A stretch of 64,000 nt of DNA from Daphnia pulex (lineage: Eukaryota; Arthropoda; Branchiopoda; Diplostraca; Daphniidae). Shown here in pieces: positions 34,556 through 46,189 of this stretch. The first letter of the stretch is position 1. Each line of letters opens with the position of its first letter. The notes below the pieces were generated by a model. That model ran no database searches and was not told the origin of the DNA. It saw only the letters and a list, made by a program, of their open reading frames with translations. A program made the position numbers and the translations under genes. The DNA lies in the NCBI RefSeq assembly GCF_021134715.1, contig NC_060024.1, positions 868,001 to 932,000 of the forward strand, read 5' to 3'.

Positions 34556-34913
34556 AAGAGGAACTGGAAAATTTTGCAAGTTTTGGCCATTTTTGTCAAA
34601 TACATCTGGCAAACAGTTTCTGCGTTTCCAGAACTATTGCAATCGGCTTAACTTACATACATACGAGCCAAAATCTTTCTAGTACATTGGATATACTAAG
34701 TACATCGGCATGTTTCCATCGAGACTCCATCATAAAATGGTTTCTTTGCAAGAAATATCGCCAAGGAATAAGAAATTACATCTATGTCAATTATTCATGT
34801 GTGAACGAAAAAGAAATGAACAACTATATTTTACCTAAAGAGTAACATTTGTGTAAATTGACTTCAATTCCGTAGGTTGACTAGTCTGCTAAGAAATAGC
34901 AAGATTGCTAAAC

Positions 34914-34986
34914 TGCGATGGCCGAGAATCGAACTCGGGTCAATTGCTTTGGAAGGCAACTATGCTAACCACTATACCACCATCGC
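34914..34986 (-). tRNA. tRNA-Gly(TCC) with 8-nt anticodon loop, unit B1
   Basis: 73 nt instead of 72: the anticodon loop reads CTTCCAAA, with one extra A 3' of the anticodon. All stems still pair. Known +1 frameshift-suppressor tRNAs have expanded anticodon loops, but there is no evidence here that this one acts in translation. Confidence 0.88.
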
Positions 34987-35171
34987 TTGACGTGAGTTAG
35001 CGTCATGATTTCCGTATTGTCACATCTTTTTAAATTACAGAACATCGACCAGTATTACCACTTGGTGACCTTGTATCGTGGTACATAAAGCATTCTCTAT
35101 CACTATATCAAAGCAACCTCTCTAATTATGTTGCAATGCGATGATCATGTGTATTCAGATAATTATATGTT

Positions 35172-35290
35172 TGTCAGGAGTGGGATTTGAACCCACGCCT
35201 TCATTGAAGACCAGAATACTGCAACTTCTTTTATTGAAGCAAGGATTATGTCCTTGAGTCTGGCGCCTTAGACCGCTCGGCCATCCTGAC
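35172..35290 (-). tRNA. tRNA-Leu(CAA), unit B2
   Basis: Matches the reference Leu gene. Confidence 0.97.
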
Positions 35291-35639
35291 CACATCAGGT
35301 GTACCTAAATTCCTTTGCCCAACAGATGTGACATTAAAACTCTTCTAACTCATTCAAGAGTTCCTTGCCATAGGCGATTTATACCAGGTCAACAATTGTA
35401 TTACGTTGTATTGCGTTTGAATATGTATTTTTTTTTAATATGTATTTTCTTGAGTCTGGTACCTTAGAGCGCTCGGCCATCCTGACCTCATCAGATCTAG
35501 CTAAATTCCTTTGCATTACAGATGTGGGATTTAAACTCTTCTAACTTATCCAAGAGTTCCTTGCCCTAGGCTGTTTATACCAGGACAACAATTGTATTAT
35601 GTTGTATTGATTTGGAATATGTATTTTTAAGCGATTTAA

Positions 35640-35711
35640 TCCCATATTGTCTAGTGGTTAGGATACCTGGCTCTCACCCAGGAGGCCCGGGTTCAATTCC
35701 CGGTATGGGAA
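35640..35711 (+). tRNA. tRNA-Glu(CTC), unit B2
   Basis: Identical to the reference Glu gene. Confidence 0.97.
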
Positions 35712-36069
35712 AAGAGGAACTGGAAAATTTTGCAAGTTTTGGCCATTTTTGTCAAATACATCTGGCAAACAGTTTCTGCGTTTCCAGAACTATTGCAATC
35801 GGCTTAACTTACATACATACGAGCCAAAATCTTTCTAGTACATTGGATATACTAAGTACATCGGCATGTTTCCATCGAGACTCCATCATAAAATGGTTTG
35901 TTTGCAAGAAATATCGCCAAGGAATAAGAAATTACATCTATGTCAATTATTGATGTGTGAACGAAAAAGAAATGAACAACTGTATTTTACCTAAAGAGTA
36001 ACATTTGTGTATATTGACTTCAATTCCGTAGGTTGACTAGTCTGCTAAGAAATAGCAAGATTGCTAAAC

Positions 36070-36141
36070 TGCGATGGCCGAGAATCGAACTCGGGTCAAT
36101 TGCTTGGAAGGCAACTATGCTTACCACTATACCACCATCGC
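36070..36141 (-). tRNA. tRNA-Gly(TCC), unit B2
   Basis: One D-loop substitution (GGTTAGC to GGTAAGC). Confidence 0.94.
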
Positions 36142-36326
36142 TTGACGTGAGTTAGCGTCATGATTTCCGTATTGCCGCATCTTTTAAAATTACAGAACAT
36201 CGACCAGTATTACCACTTGGTTACCTTGTATCGTGGTACATTAAGCATTCTCTATCACTATATCAAAGCAACCTCTCTAATTATGTTGCAATGCGATGAT
36301 CATGTTTATTCAGATAATTATATGTT

Positions 36327-36445
36327 TGTCAGGAATGGGATTTGAACCCACGCCTTCATAGAAGATCAGAATACTGCAACTTCTTTTATTAAAGCAAGGA
36401 TTATGTCCCTGAGTCTGGCGGCTTAGACCGCTCGGCCATCCTGAC
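36327..36445 (-). tRNA. tRNA-Leu(CAA), unit B3, divergent
   Basis: Changes in the T stem (wobble), variable arm and the junction between D arm and anticodon stem; the anticodon is intact. Confidence 0.7.
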
Positions 36446-36795
36446 CACACTAGGTGTATCTAAATTCCTTTGCCCAACAGATGTGGCATTAAAACTCTTC
36501 TAACTCATTCAAGAGTTCCTTGCCCTAGGCGATTTATACCAGGTCAACAATTGTATTACGTTGTATTGCGTTTGAATATGTATTTTTTTTTAATATGTAT
36601 TTTCTTGAGTCTGGTGCCTTAGAGCGCTCGGCCATCCTGACATCATCAGATCTAGCTAAATTCCTTTGCATTACAGATGTGGGATTTAAACTCTTCTAAC
36701 TTATTCAAGAGTTCCTTGCCCTAGGCTGTTTATACCAGGACAACAATTGTATTATGTTGTATTGATTTGGAATATGTATTTTTCAAGCGACTTAA

Positions 36796-36867
36796 TCCCA
36801 TATTGTCTAGTGGTTAGGATACCTGGCTCTCACCCAGGAGGCCCGGGTTCAATTCCCGGTATGGGAA
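36796..36867 (+). tRNA. tRNA-Glu(CTC), unit B3
   Basis: Identical to the reference Glu gene. Confidence 0.97.
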
Positions 36868-37226
36868 AAGAGGAACTGGAAATTTTTGCAAGTTTTGGCC
36901 ATTTTTGTCAAATACATCTGGCAAACAGTTTCTGCGTTTCCAGAACTATTGCAATCGGCTTAACTTACATACATACGAGCCAAAATCTTTCTAGTACATT
37001 GGATATACTAAGTACATCGGCATGTTTCCATCGAGACTCTATCATAAAATAGTATCTTTGCAAGAAATAGCGCCAAGGAATAAGAAATTACATCTATGTC
37101 AATTATTCATGTGTGAAAGAAAAAGAAATGAACAACTATATTTTACCTAAAGAGTAACATTTGTGTAAATTGACTTTAATTTTGTAGCTTGACTAGTCTG
37201 CTAAGAAATAGCAAGATTGATAAAAC

Positions 37227-37298
37227 TGCGATGGCCGAGAATCGAACTCGGGTCAATTGCTTGGAAGGCAACTATGCTAACCACTATACCACCATCGC
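37227..37298 (-). tRNA. tRNA-Gly(TCC), unit B3
   Basis: Gene consensus; the 3' flank has one extra A. Confidence 0.96.
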
Positions 37299-37483
37299 TT
37301 GACGTGAGTTAGCGTCATGATTTGCGTATTGTCACATCTTTTTAAATTACAGAATATCTACCAGTATTACCACTTGGTGACCTTGTATCGTGGTACATTA
37401 AGCATTCTCTATCACTATATCAAAGCAACCTCTTTAATTATGTTGCAATGCGATGATCATGTGTATTCAGATAATTATATGTT

Positions 37484-37603
37484 TGTCAGGAATGGGAATT
37501 AGAACCCACGCCTTCATTGAAGACCAGAATACTGCAACTTCTTTTATTGAAGCAAGGATTATGTCCTTGAGTCTGGCGCCTTAGACCGCTCGGCCATCCT
37601 GAC
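37484..37603 (-). tRNA. tRNA-Leu(CAA), unit B4, T-arm insertion
   Basis: An extra base in the T arm plus a further T-loop change disturb the B box. Probable pseudogene. Confidence 0.5.
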
Positions 37604-37953
37604 CACATCAAATATACCTAAATTCCTTTGCCCAACAGATGTGACATTAAAACTCTTCTAACTCATTCAAGAGTTCCTTGCCCTATGTGATTTATACCAG
37701 GTCAACAATTGTATTACTTTGTATTGCGTTTGAATATGTATTTTTTTTTAATATGTATTTTCTTGAGTCTGGTGCCTTAGAGCGCTCGGCCATCCTGACC
37801 TCATCAGATCTAGCTAAATTCCTTTGCATTACAGATGTGGGATTTAAACTCTTCTAACTTATTCAACAGTTCCTTGCCCTAGGCTGTTTATACCAGGACA
37901 ACAATTGTATTATGTTGTATTGATTTGAAATATGTATTTTTCAAGCGATTTAA

Positions 37954-38025
37954 TCCCATATTGTCTAGTGGTTAGGATACCTGGCTCTCACCCAGGAGGC
38001 CCGGGTTCAATTCCCGGTATGGGAA
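37954..38025 (+). tRNA. tRNA-Glu(CTC), unit B4
   Basis: Identical to the reference Glu gene. Confidence 0.97.
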
Positions 38026-38384
38026 AAGAGGAACTGGAACATTTTGCAAGTTTTGGCCATTTTTGTCAAATACATCTGGCAAACAGTTTCTGCGTTTCCA
38101 GAACTATTGCAATCGGCTTAACTTACATACATACGAGCCAAAATCTTTCTAGTACATTGGATATACTAAGTACATCGGCATGTTTCCATCGAGACTCTAT
38201 CATAAAATGGTATCTTTGCAAGAAATATCGCCAAGGAATAAGAAATTACATCTATGTCAATTATTCATGTGTGAAAGAAAAAGAAATGAACAACTATATT
38301 TTACCTAAAGAGTAACATTTGTGTAAATTGACTTTAATTTTGTAGCTTGACTAGTCTGCTAAGAAATAGCAAGATTGATAAAAC

Positions 38385-38456
38385 TGCGATGGCCGAGAAT
38401 CGAACTCGGGTCAATTGCTTGGAAGGCAACTATGCTAACCACTATACCACCTTCGC
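38385..38456 (-). tRNA. tRNA-Gly(TCC), unit B4
   Basis: Acceptor 5' strand GCGAAGG leaves one mismatch against CCATCGC. Confidence 0.88.
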
Positions 38457-38641
38457 TTGACGTGAGTTAGCGTCATGATTTGCGTATTGTCACATCTTTT
38501 TAAATTACAGAATATCTACCAGTATTACCACTTGGTGACCTTGTATCGTGGTACATTAAGCATTCTCTATCACTATATCAAAGCAACCTCTTTAATTATG
38601 TTGCAATGCGATGATCATGTGTATTCAGATAATTATATGTT

Positions 38642-38761
38642 TGTCAGGAATGGGAATTTGAACCCACGCCTTCATTGAAGACCAGAATACTGCAACTTCT
38701 TTTATTGAAGCAAGGATTATGTCCTTGAGTCTGGCGCCTTAGACCGCTCGGCCATCCTGAC
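38642..38761 (-). tRNA. tRNA-Leu(CAA), unit B5, T-arm insertion
   Basis: Same extra T-arm base as B4, without its second T-loop change. The loop is 8 nt and the B box is altered. Confidence 0.55.
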
Positions 38762-39112
38762 CACATCAAATATACCTAAATTCCTTTGCCCAACAGATGT
38801 GACATTAAAACTCTTCTAACTCATTCAAGAGTTCCTTGCCCTATGTGATTTATACCAGGTCAACAATTGTATTACTTTGTATTGCGTTTGAATATGTATT
38901 TTTTTTTTAATATGTATTTTCTTGAGTCTGGTGCCTTAGAGCGCTCGGCCATCCTGACCTCATCAGATCTAGCTAAATTCCTTTGCATTACAGATGTGGG
39001 ATTTAAACTCTTCTAACTTATTCAACAGTTCCTTGCCCTAGGCTGTTTATACCAGGACAACAATTGTATTATGTTGTATTGATTTGAAATATGTATTTTT
39101 CAAGCGATTTAA

Positions 39113-39184
39113 TCCCATATTGTCTAGTGGTTAGGATACCTGGCTCTCACCCAGGAGGCCCGGGTTCAATTCCCGGTATGGGAA
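39113..39184 (+). tRNA. tRNA-Glu(CTC), unit B5
   Basis: Identical to the reference Glu gene. Confidence 0.97.
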
Positions 39185-39543
39185 AAGAGGAACTGGAACA
39201 TTTTGCAAGTTTTGGCCATTTTTGTCAAATACATCTGGCAAACAGTTTCTGCGTTTCCAGAACTATTGCAATCGGCTTAACTTACATACATACGAGCCAA
39301 AATCTTTCTAGTACATTGGATATACTAAGTACATCGGCATGTTTCCATCGAGACTCTATCATAAAATGGTATCTTTGCAAGAAATATCGCCAAGGAATAA
39401 GAAATTACATCTATGTCAATTATTCATGTGTGAAAGAAAAAGAAATGAACAACTATATTTTACCTAAAGAGTAACATTTGTGTAAATTGACTTTAATTTT
39501 GTAGCTTGACTAGTCTGCTAAGAAATAGCAAGATTGATAAAAC

Positions 39544-39615
39544 TGCGATGGCCGAGAATCGAACTCGGGTCAATTGCTTGGAAGGCAACTATGCTAACCA
39601 CTATACCACCATCGC
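39544..39615 (-). tRNA. tRNA-Gly(TCC), unit B5
   Basis: Consensus sequence; last Gly gene of the array. Confidence 0.97.
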
Positions 39616-39800
39616 TTGACGTGAGTTAGCGTCATGATTTGCGTATTGTCACATCTTTTTAAATTACAGAATATCTACCAGTATTACCACTTGGTGACCT
39701 TGTATCGTGGTACATTAAGCATTCTCTATCACTATATCAAAGCAACCTCTTTAATTATGTTGCAATGCGATGATCATGTGTATTCAGATAATTATATGTT

Positions 39801-39920
39801 TGTCAGGAATGGGAATTTGAACCCACGCCTTCATTGAAGACCAGAATACTGCAACTTCTTTTATTGAAGCAAGGATTATGTCCTTGAGTCTGGCGCCTTA
39901 GACCGCTCGGCCATCCTGAC
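39801..39920 (-). tRNA. tRNA-Leu(CAA), unit B6, T-arm insertion
   Basis: Same extra T-arm base as B5. Confidence 0.55.
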
Positions 39921-40270
39921 CACATCAAATATACCTAAATTCCTTTGCCCAACAGATGTGACATTAAAACTCTTCTAACTCATTCAAGAGTTCCTTGCCC
40001 TATGTGATTTATACCAGGTCAACAATTGTATTACTTTGTATTGCGTTTGAATATGTATTTTTTTTTAATATGTATTTTCTTGAGTCTGGTGCCTTAGAGC
40101 GCTCGGCCATCCTGACCTCATCAGATCTAGCTAAATTCCTTTGCATTACAGATGTGGGATTTAAACTCTTCTAACTTATTCAACAGTTCCTTGCCCTAGG
40201 CTGTTTATACCAGGACAACAATTGTATTATGTTGTATTGATTTGAAATATGTATTTTTCAAGCGATTTAA

Positions 40271-40342
40271 TCCCATATTGTCTAGTGGTTAGGATACCTG
40301 GCTCTCACCCAGGAGGCCCGGGTTCAATTCCCGGTATGGGAA
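40271..40342 (+). tRNA. tRNA-Glu(CTC), unit B6
   Basis: Identical to the reference Glu gene; the last tRNA of the array, which ends about 190 bp further on. Confidence 0.97.
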
Positions 40343-40620
40343 AAGAGGAACTGGAACATTTTGCAAGTTTTGGCCATTTTTGTCAAATACATCTGGCAAA
40401 CAGTTTCTGCGTTTCCAGAACTATTGCAATCGGCTTAACTTACATACATACGAGCCAAAATCTTTCTAGTACATTGGATATACTAAGTACATCGGCATGT
40501 TTCCATCGAGACTCCATCATAAAATGGTTTCTTTTGATCCCTCAAGTTGTTTAATCTGGTTAGGTCACACAACTAACCAATGTCAACATTGCTAGTGGTG
40601 CTACTGTGCTAGTGCTAGTC

Positions 40621-40628
40621 TATATAAG
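40621..40628 (+). promoter_or_regulatory. TATA-box-like site of the hAT transposase gene
   Basis: TATATAAG lies 37 bp upstream of the presumed start codon at 40665, in otherwise mixed-composition DNA. Confidence 0.4.
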
Positions 40629-40664
40629 TATATATGGTTTTTTAATGTTTACAACTAATTCAAA

Positions 40665-43264
40665 ATGAGCTCTGAGTCCTCTGGCGAAGTCGAGGAAGTT
40701 TCGTCAAGCCAGGGCCAGGCTAAGCGAAAGAAAACTCAAGTAATGGAGAATATAGTTAGACTAATTAATTTGAATCGGTGTGTAATTGTAAAAACTTTGT
40801 AATTGGTTATGTTATATCTCTAAGTCATCCTCAAAAAAACCAAGACAGTTTAATCCAGATTGGCTAAATGAGAATAAGCATCCAAAATTTGCTAAGTGGC
40901 TAACGCTGAAACTCAATCCACAGACTGGAAAGAATCAAGCATTTTGTAGAGCTTGTGCGTTGTTTTATACCAATCATAAGGGAGATTTAGTAAAACATGT
41001 TGACAGTACCCAACACAAACGGAATATGGAAAAGCTCCCAGAGTTGCTTAAGCAACAGGATCGTTTAGCCAATTTTGCATCTCCACTTAGGGATCGTATC
41101 ACTAATCTTGAACTACGAATTTTGGCTCATATATGTAAAAATAGTCAATCAGTGTGTTCTGCTCAAGGAATGCTTGAAGTGATGCAGACAGAAGGAAATG
41201 ATCCCATATTCAAGAAAGCCACATTAGGATATACAAAAGCAGGTAACTTGATAAGAGAAGGTTGGTAGAATACGTTATACGTAATTGGTATTACTATGAA
41301 AACTAATTGATAATTTCTTTCTATACTATTAAACTATTTAGGATTCGGAAAATTTTGTACACAACAAACAGCAAGTAAACTGAAGAACAAATATTTTTCC
41401 ATTATATTCGATGAAACCACGGACGTGTCTATCAAAACTAAAATGGTTTTTGTAGTTTGCCACTGGTGCCTTGAAAAAGGAAAGCTGCAATTCGATGTTT
41501 TCGATCTAGTGGATGTTTCTGATGGGACTGCAGATGGATTGACTAACTGTATTCTTTCAAGGCTGGAAAAACACGGAATTCCTTCCGCACGATTTGTTGG
41601 GTTTTCAGCTGATACATGCAATGTGAATTTTGGAAGAATCAAATCAGTCTCAACATTGCTGAGAGACCGTTTCCCCAAGCTCGCAACAGTCAAATGTACT
41701 TGTCACAACTTTCATTTATGTGCAAAGCACTCCTATAAGGCCTTGCTTCCAGAACTGATTGAACTTCTCCATGCTATTCCTGCCCACTTCAGCAATAGTC
41801 GTGACAGGCGAGATCAATTAAAGGAGTGTCTTATATTTCTCAAACTTGATGAGTTGGAAATTCTCAAGCCCGGAGAAACGCGTTGGCTCACTTTTAAAAA
41901 CTGCGCTGTCCGCATTCTCCAACAATATGACGCTTTAATTTTAAATTTCATTTCTGAGGTTGCTGAAAACCCCACAGTCACTAACAACAGAATTTTGTTT
42001 CTTTTGCAAGATCCTTTTACTAAAATTCTTCTTGAGTTTTTCATACAAGGTAAAACAAAAACAAATTTCCTCAGTTATTTGAACATTACTAGTCAGCATA
42101 TTTAATTTTTTTTTCAAATCGGCAGGACTTTCTCTTTTTACTGAACTGAATGAATTATTCCAGTCCAACAAGCCTCTCATTCATGTGATAAAACCTGCGA
42201 TTGAGTCTCTACTCGTTTCATTGGCTAAGAGCTATATGAACACGGAATACGTTGAAGAACACATGTCTTGTCTATCCAGTCTTGATCATTTAGACTGCCA
42301 TGAGTATGTCCCTTTGGAACAAATCTACCTAGGTTAGTAGAGTTGATTACGGCAAAGCAGTGCCTTAAATTGTTTTGGTAATACTTGATCCTATTAGTGT
42401 TTCCTAAAATCTTTTGATTCTTTAGGGTTACAGGCTACTGAAACCATGTTTGAGTTGAAATCGAAGCCGAAATCGGCGTTTAAGAACACTGTTTATTTTT
42501 CCCAAGAAATAAAAGAAGCTGAAATTAAGGCACAAGAAGACGGCTTGAAATCTGCAGACAAGGCTTTTCCTAAAGAGTCACGAACTCCTGCTAACGAGGC
42601 AGCGTACAAGCTAAATTATAAGATGACATGCAACGTTTCCTTTGAGCAGAATTTTCAGCCATTCAATCTACTTCTGAAATCATTCAGAAAGTTTTACCAA
42701 ACTGGTTATTCAGAAGTCACTAAGCGTTTTTACCTGAAGGACGAATTCTACGAATTTTCTAGTCTAGTACAACCGAAGAATGCCCGAAAGTTGAATCCTG
42801 CCTCACTTGCTGAAGTGTTCAAACGTTTCCCACAATTGAAGGAATCTTGTGATCCTAATTTGGCTTACAGCGAATGGAGGAAACACGCAAGTCTGCCCTT
42901 ATCTCACTTTGGCGTCACAGATCCCTATGCGTTGTATAATATGAAAGTTGACGATTATTGGAAAGCAGTTCTCTCTACTCTAAATCCTTGCGGTGAACCC
43001 GTTTTTCCTATTCTAACTGAGTGCATGTACCTCTTGTTATGTTTGCCATTTAGTAACGCATCAGCCGAGACGGTATTTAGTCATTTGAAGGAAGTCAAGG
43101 ATGATAAGCAAAATCGGCAGGAGACTCCTACTACTGATGCAATTCTCAAAGCAAAATTTTGGATGTTGAATGAAGAAAAGTCAGCTTCAAAAATCCAATT
43201 TCCAAAAGAACTTGTCATTTTAGCCAAAAATGTTAAATCGAACGCACCAATTCTCCATGAATAG
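40665..43264 (+). CDS. hAT-family transposase, 5 exons, apparently intact
   Basis: Exons 40665-40739, 40825-41260, 41342-42049, 42126-42332 and 42426-43264 join in phase through GT/AG introns to 754 residues. The N-terminal part of exon 2 has a BED/TTF-like zinc segment with Cys pair FCRAC and a His-x(4)-H in the block HVDSTQH. Exon 3 carries the DETTDVS motif, the usual first catalytic acidic region of this superfamily, and a later CHNFHLCAKH block. The C-terminus holds the hAT dimerisation region (PFSNASAETVFSHLK). The length is normal for the family. A transposon gene, not a host function. It starts 130 bp after the tRNA array breaks off, so the element probably inserted into, or truncated, the array. 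Terminal inverted repeats were not found. Confidence 0.85.
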
Positions 43265-43718
43265 TGCGCCGTTTTCCCTCATTCGTTAACACAGAATACC
43301 AAATTTAGAAATTGTTTTTAACACTTACAACCAATGTTTAACCTGTAACTTTAATTTGAGTGTGTTTTAATTGATACATAAACAAGAATTAACGCTTTTC
43401 AACCGTTTAAAACGTTTTTTTGCATTAAAAATTAAAAAAAAAATTTGTGGTGATTTTTTGGTGATTTTGACTTTGGCGAATGGTGATTTTTCCGAAAATC
43501 TGGCAACTGTTTGGAGATTTCGACTACCAAGCAAGTGGGCACACTGCATTTACATGTTGCTTGAATGCGTCACACAAAGAGAAGGCTTTCACGCAGATGA
43601 CTGTTGTCATCCCTTAAAGTGTTTTTGCCAGTATTCGAATAACTGCTTTATTCGTCCGTTTAGATATTTAAGCAATCGCTGTTCCTAGTAATATATAATT
43701 ATATATTCCCTAAATTAT
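43265..43718. other. AT-rich flank downstream of the hAT transposase, no gene seen
   Basis: Contains A/T runs and a short direct repeat of GGTGATTTTT (about 43449-43490). It probably includes the 3' end of the hAT element. Confidence 0.4.
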
Positions 43719-44012
43719 TTGAATCCTTACAAATATTTTGGTTTTCATTTCAGGTTGGTGGAAAAAATTTTCGGCAACAGACAATTTCCTATCCTGTGCG
43801 CCGTTGATGGCACCGATTTTGGCCAATCGGCTGAGAAGGCAGAGTCGCTAAGTCCACGCAACGTCGCTCGATTGAAGACAATTACAGCAATTTTGTTTTT
43901 TATCGGCCAACTTGTCATTGGCAACGCCGTGGGAATTGGATGTTTCTACATCTTAATTCACTTAAGGTCGTTTTCTTCTTGTTCTATAAATCTGAAAAAA
44001 TCATTAATGTAA
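43719..44012 (+). CDS. Unrecognised exon-like ORF with a membrane segment
   Basis: A 97-codon open frame. A good acceptor (TTTCAG, just before 43754) suggests the exon starts inside it. The C-terminal half has a clear hydrophobic helix (TAILFFIGQLVIGNAVGIGCFYI). No family recognised and no partner exon found, so it may be a gene fragment or chance. Confidence 0.2.
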   Translation: MNPYKYFGFHFRLVEKIFGNRQFPILCAVDGTDFGQSAEKAESLSPRNVARLKTITAILFFIGQLVIGNAVGIGCFYILIHLRSFSSCSINLKKSLM

Positions 44013-44803
44013 ACAAGGAATTGCATCACCTTCACCTTTCTCCAAAGTTTATGGAAAGATGGCAAATGGGCGTTTGATTAATTTCCGAATTGTAGGGATT
44101 AGGCCTACCCATTATAGTGTAGCACTTATCATTAAAGATTAGTAGATAACAGATTTTGAAGATCGTAGTCGGGGAATGCGTTTGGTGTAAAAGTCTAAAA
44201 TTTCTATTCCATTTCTAAAGTTATATTCCATTTATGTTCACAGTCTAATTGGGGTCAATTCAACAGGAATTACGAGATCGCTTCTTTGTAAGTCTAAAAA
44301 AATAGACAACTGGTGTTGAAATCATAATACACAGAAAAAAAAGTGATAAAACCGGAGGGAGAGACGGAAAAAAAGGGAGGGGCTATTGATTCGTCTGGCT
44401 TTACATTATAACAGTAACCATTTATCTTCCTGCCTCTGTTGTGAGCTAGCTTAGGCTGTTTCATTCAGTTTCATCCAGTTTTACTTCCTAGTTTCCACGT
44501 GAATTGCAATAGGTTTTAATTCATTGCGTCAAGAATAAAAATGCGTGGGAAACAATTCTGATAGCGTTCGATATTATCCTACTAATTCAAATTATTCTTT
44601 ATTTTTTCATTGAATATTTTCACCCCAAACTTTAGTTGATCTTTTCCAAAGTTCGTAAGACTTTCCTGTGTAGGTTCTGTGTTGTGTTAAGAAACAAGGG
44701 GAAGACGATTACCTATTTTCCTTTTGATGAAAGCACTACCTCTGGGTCCTGGATCCCCAACCCATCACCCCCCATCATCCCAACAATCAACACCAACATC
44801 AAT

Positions 44804-45017
44804 ATGGCCACAGCTGTTGCCAACCTGTTAGGGGCCAAACGGGAAGGTGATGAGGTAATCAATTTTACCTTTTGGTGTGTAAGAAAATAGTAATAAAGGT
44901 TCAAATTTAGGTAGTATGTGGGATTCTCACCGAAGGGGAAAATTGCAGGGTCAAATTTAAGATTGAGGCTTCCGGAAAGGAGGAGATGAGGATCCACCGA
45001 CTCGAGCAGCATGGGAG
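44804..45017 (+). CDS. Unrecognised two-exon ORF
   Basis: Met at 44804, an exon ending at 44854 (GAG then GTAATC), and a second exon at 44911-45017 (after TTTAG, ending AG then GTAAAT) join in phase. The second exon encodes a charged segment containing KFKIEASGKEEMRIHRLEQ. The reverse strand is also open here for 115 codons. No family recognised; partial at best. Confidence 0.2.
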
Positions 45018-45083
45018 GTAAATACGTAAACGGTGTGTTACTTGCCATCGTTTCGTACAAATTTTTATTTTAAGGTTCCAATG

Positions 45084-45185
45084 TAGCCTGAATTTATTCA
45101 AGTGCGGCACTTGAATATAGCCTGAATTTATTCAGGAAATATAGCCTGAATTTATTCAAGTGCCGCACTTGAATAAATTCAGGCT
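45084..45185. repeat. Palindrome cluster
   Basis: A 43-bp perfect palindrome (21-bp arms, one central base) lies at 45143-45185, beginning AGCCTGAATTTATTC. A rearranged copy of the same arms lies at 45084-45134. The region can form long hairpins. Confidence 0.85.
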
Positions 45186-45693
45186 TTATTTCCCTCCCTC
45201 GGATAACACGACAATAGGGAAAAAGCGGCAACACTGTTTGGTTGGAAAATAGGGGAATAAAGGGATAAAATAATAAATCCCGTTTTGAATTAAAAATTAG
45301 TTATACTACATGTGTTTTGAAAAATTCAAACCATGACGCGTGTTGTAGAGCTTACGAAGCTCTTCTTTTCACAACTTTTCGCGTCGTTGTTGTCCCCTAT
45401 TTAGAGACCGTCAAAGTAGCCGATTTATAATAAGCCCCTACAGCATGTCTCCAAACTTTTAGATCCATTTGTAGATGCCCTCCCCCTAGATATAAAAATC
45501 TGAAAAAAATTCAGGAAGTAGCCGACCATTATGGCTACTTCAAAAAAAAATTTGGTTGTCCCCCGTGAAAAATTGGATTTTTGGGAACGCCACGAAAACC
45601 AGCTTTCTAGATAAGCTTCTCTAAGGCGTTTCCAAACTTCTGGTAGGTACTGTATGTCTATATCAGGAGTCTGAAAATATTAAAAAAACCGGT

Positions 45694-45737
45694 TTCACTA
45701 CACTACACCACACTACACTACGCCATACACTACACTA
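45694..45737. repeat. CACTA-rich simple repeat
   Basis: Imperfect tandem CACTA/CACTACA units flanking a short CGCCATA interruption. Simple sequence, not transposon ends. Confidence 0.7.
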
Positions 45738-46189
45738 CACGGTGGCTGGTGTTGGAGCATCCCCATACCGTTAGTTACACATACGTTCACTACGTGGCGC
45801 CACGGTATTTCAAAGTCAGCCAGGGGAAGTGAGACAAACGGCGCGTCATAGTTACAAGCCTCAGGCACAATTAATTTGACTTTTGCCACTTGTACGCCAT
45901 CTATCTGCCGTTTATTTTCATTTGACTTTTGCCTCTTGTGCTCCATCATTTCAGACGAAAAATCGTCACGAAAACAGAGGACTAGTAGGCTTTCGTGGCA
46001 ATAGACAAAGTGATCTGATTTTACACGTAACTATATTTTCTGATTTCGTGGCAATAGTGAATCGGGCCTGTCGCGTCACGAAAAGGATTTCGTGGCAATA
46101 GATTTAACCTATCAACAAACGTGATTGTTTTTGTTGTTTTTCACTCTTTGGCCGTTAGGCGGCATAGGGTCGGTGGCACCGATGGTTCG

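Larger units (their letters stand above)
33969..40534. repeat. tRNA tandem array B (continuation of array A, six units)
   Basis: The same unit resumes at the base where array A stopped, with one substitution near the junction. It contains six Leu, six Glu and five Gly genes with 1156-1159 bp spacing. Units 4 to 6 (about 37.2-40.5 kb) are almost identical to each other and share private variants, so they amplified recently. The final unit ends mid-spacer at about 40534, where unrelated DNA leading to a hAT transposase begins. Confidence 0.96.

Noticed and set aside
45694-45737. CACTA words as possible transposon ends
   Set aside because: They form a simple tandem repeat, far from the Tnp2-like gene, with no inverted partner.
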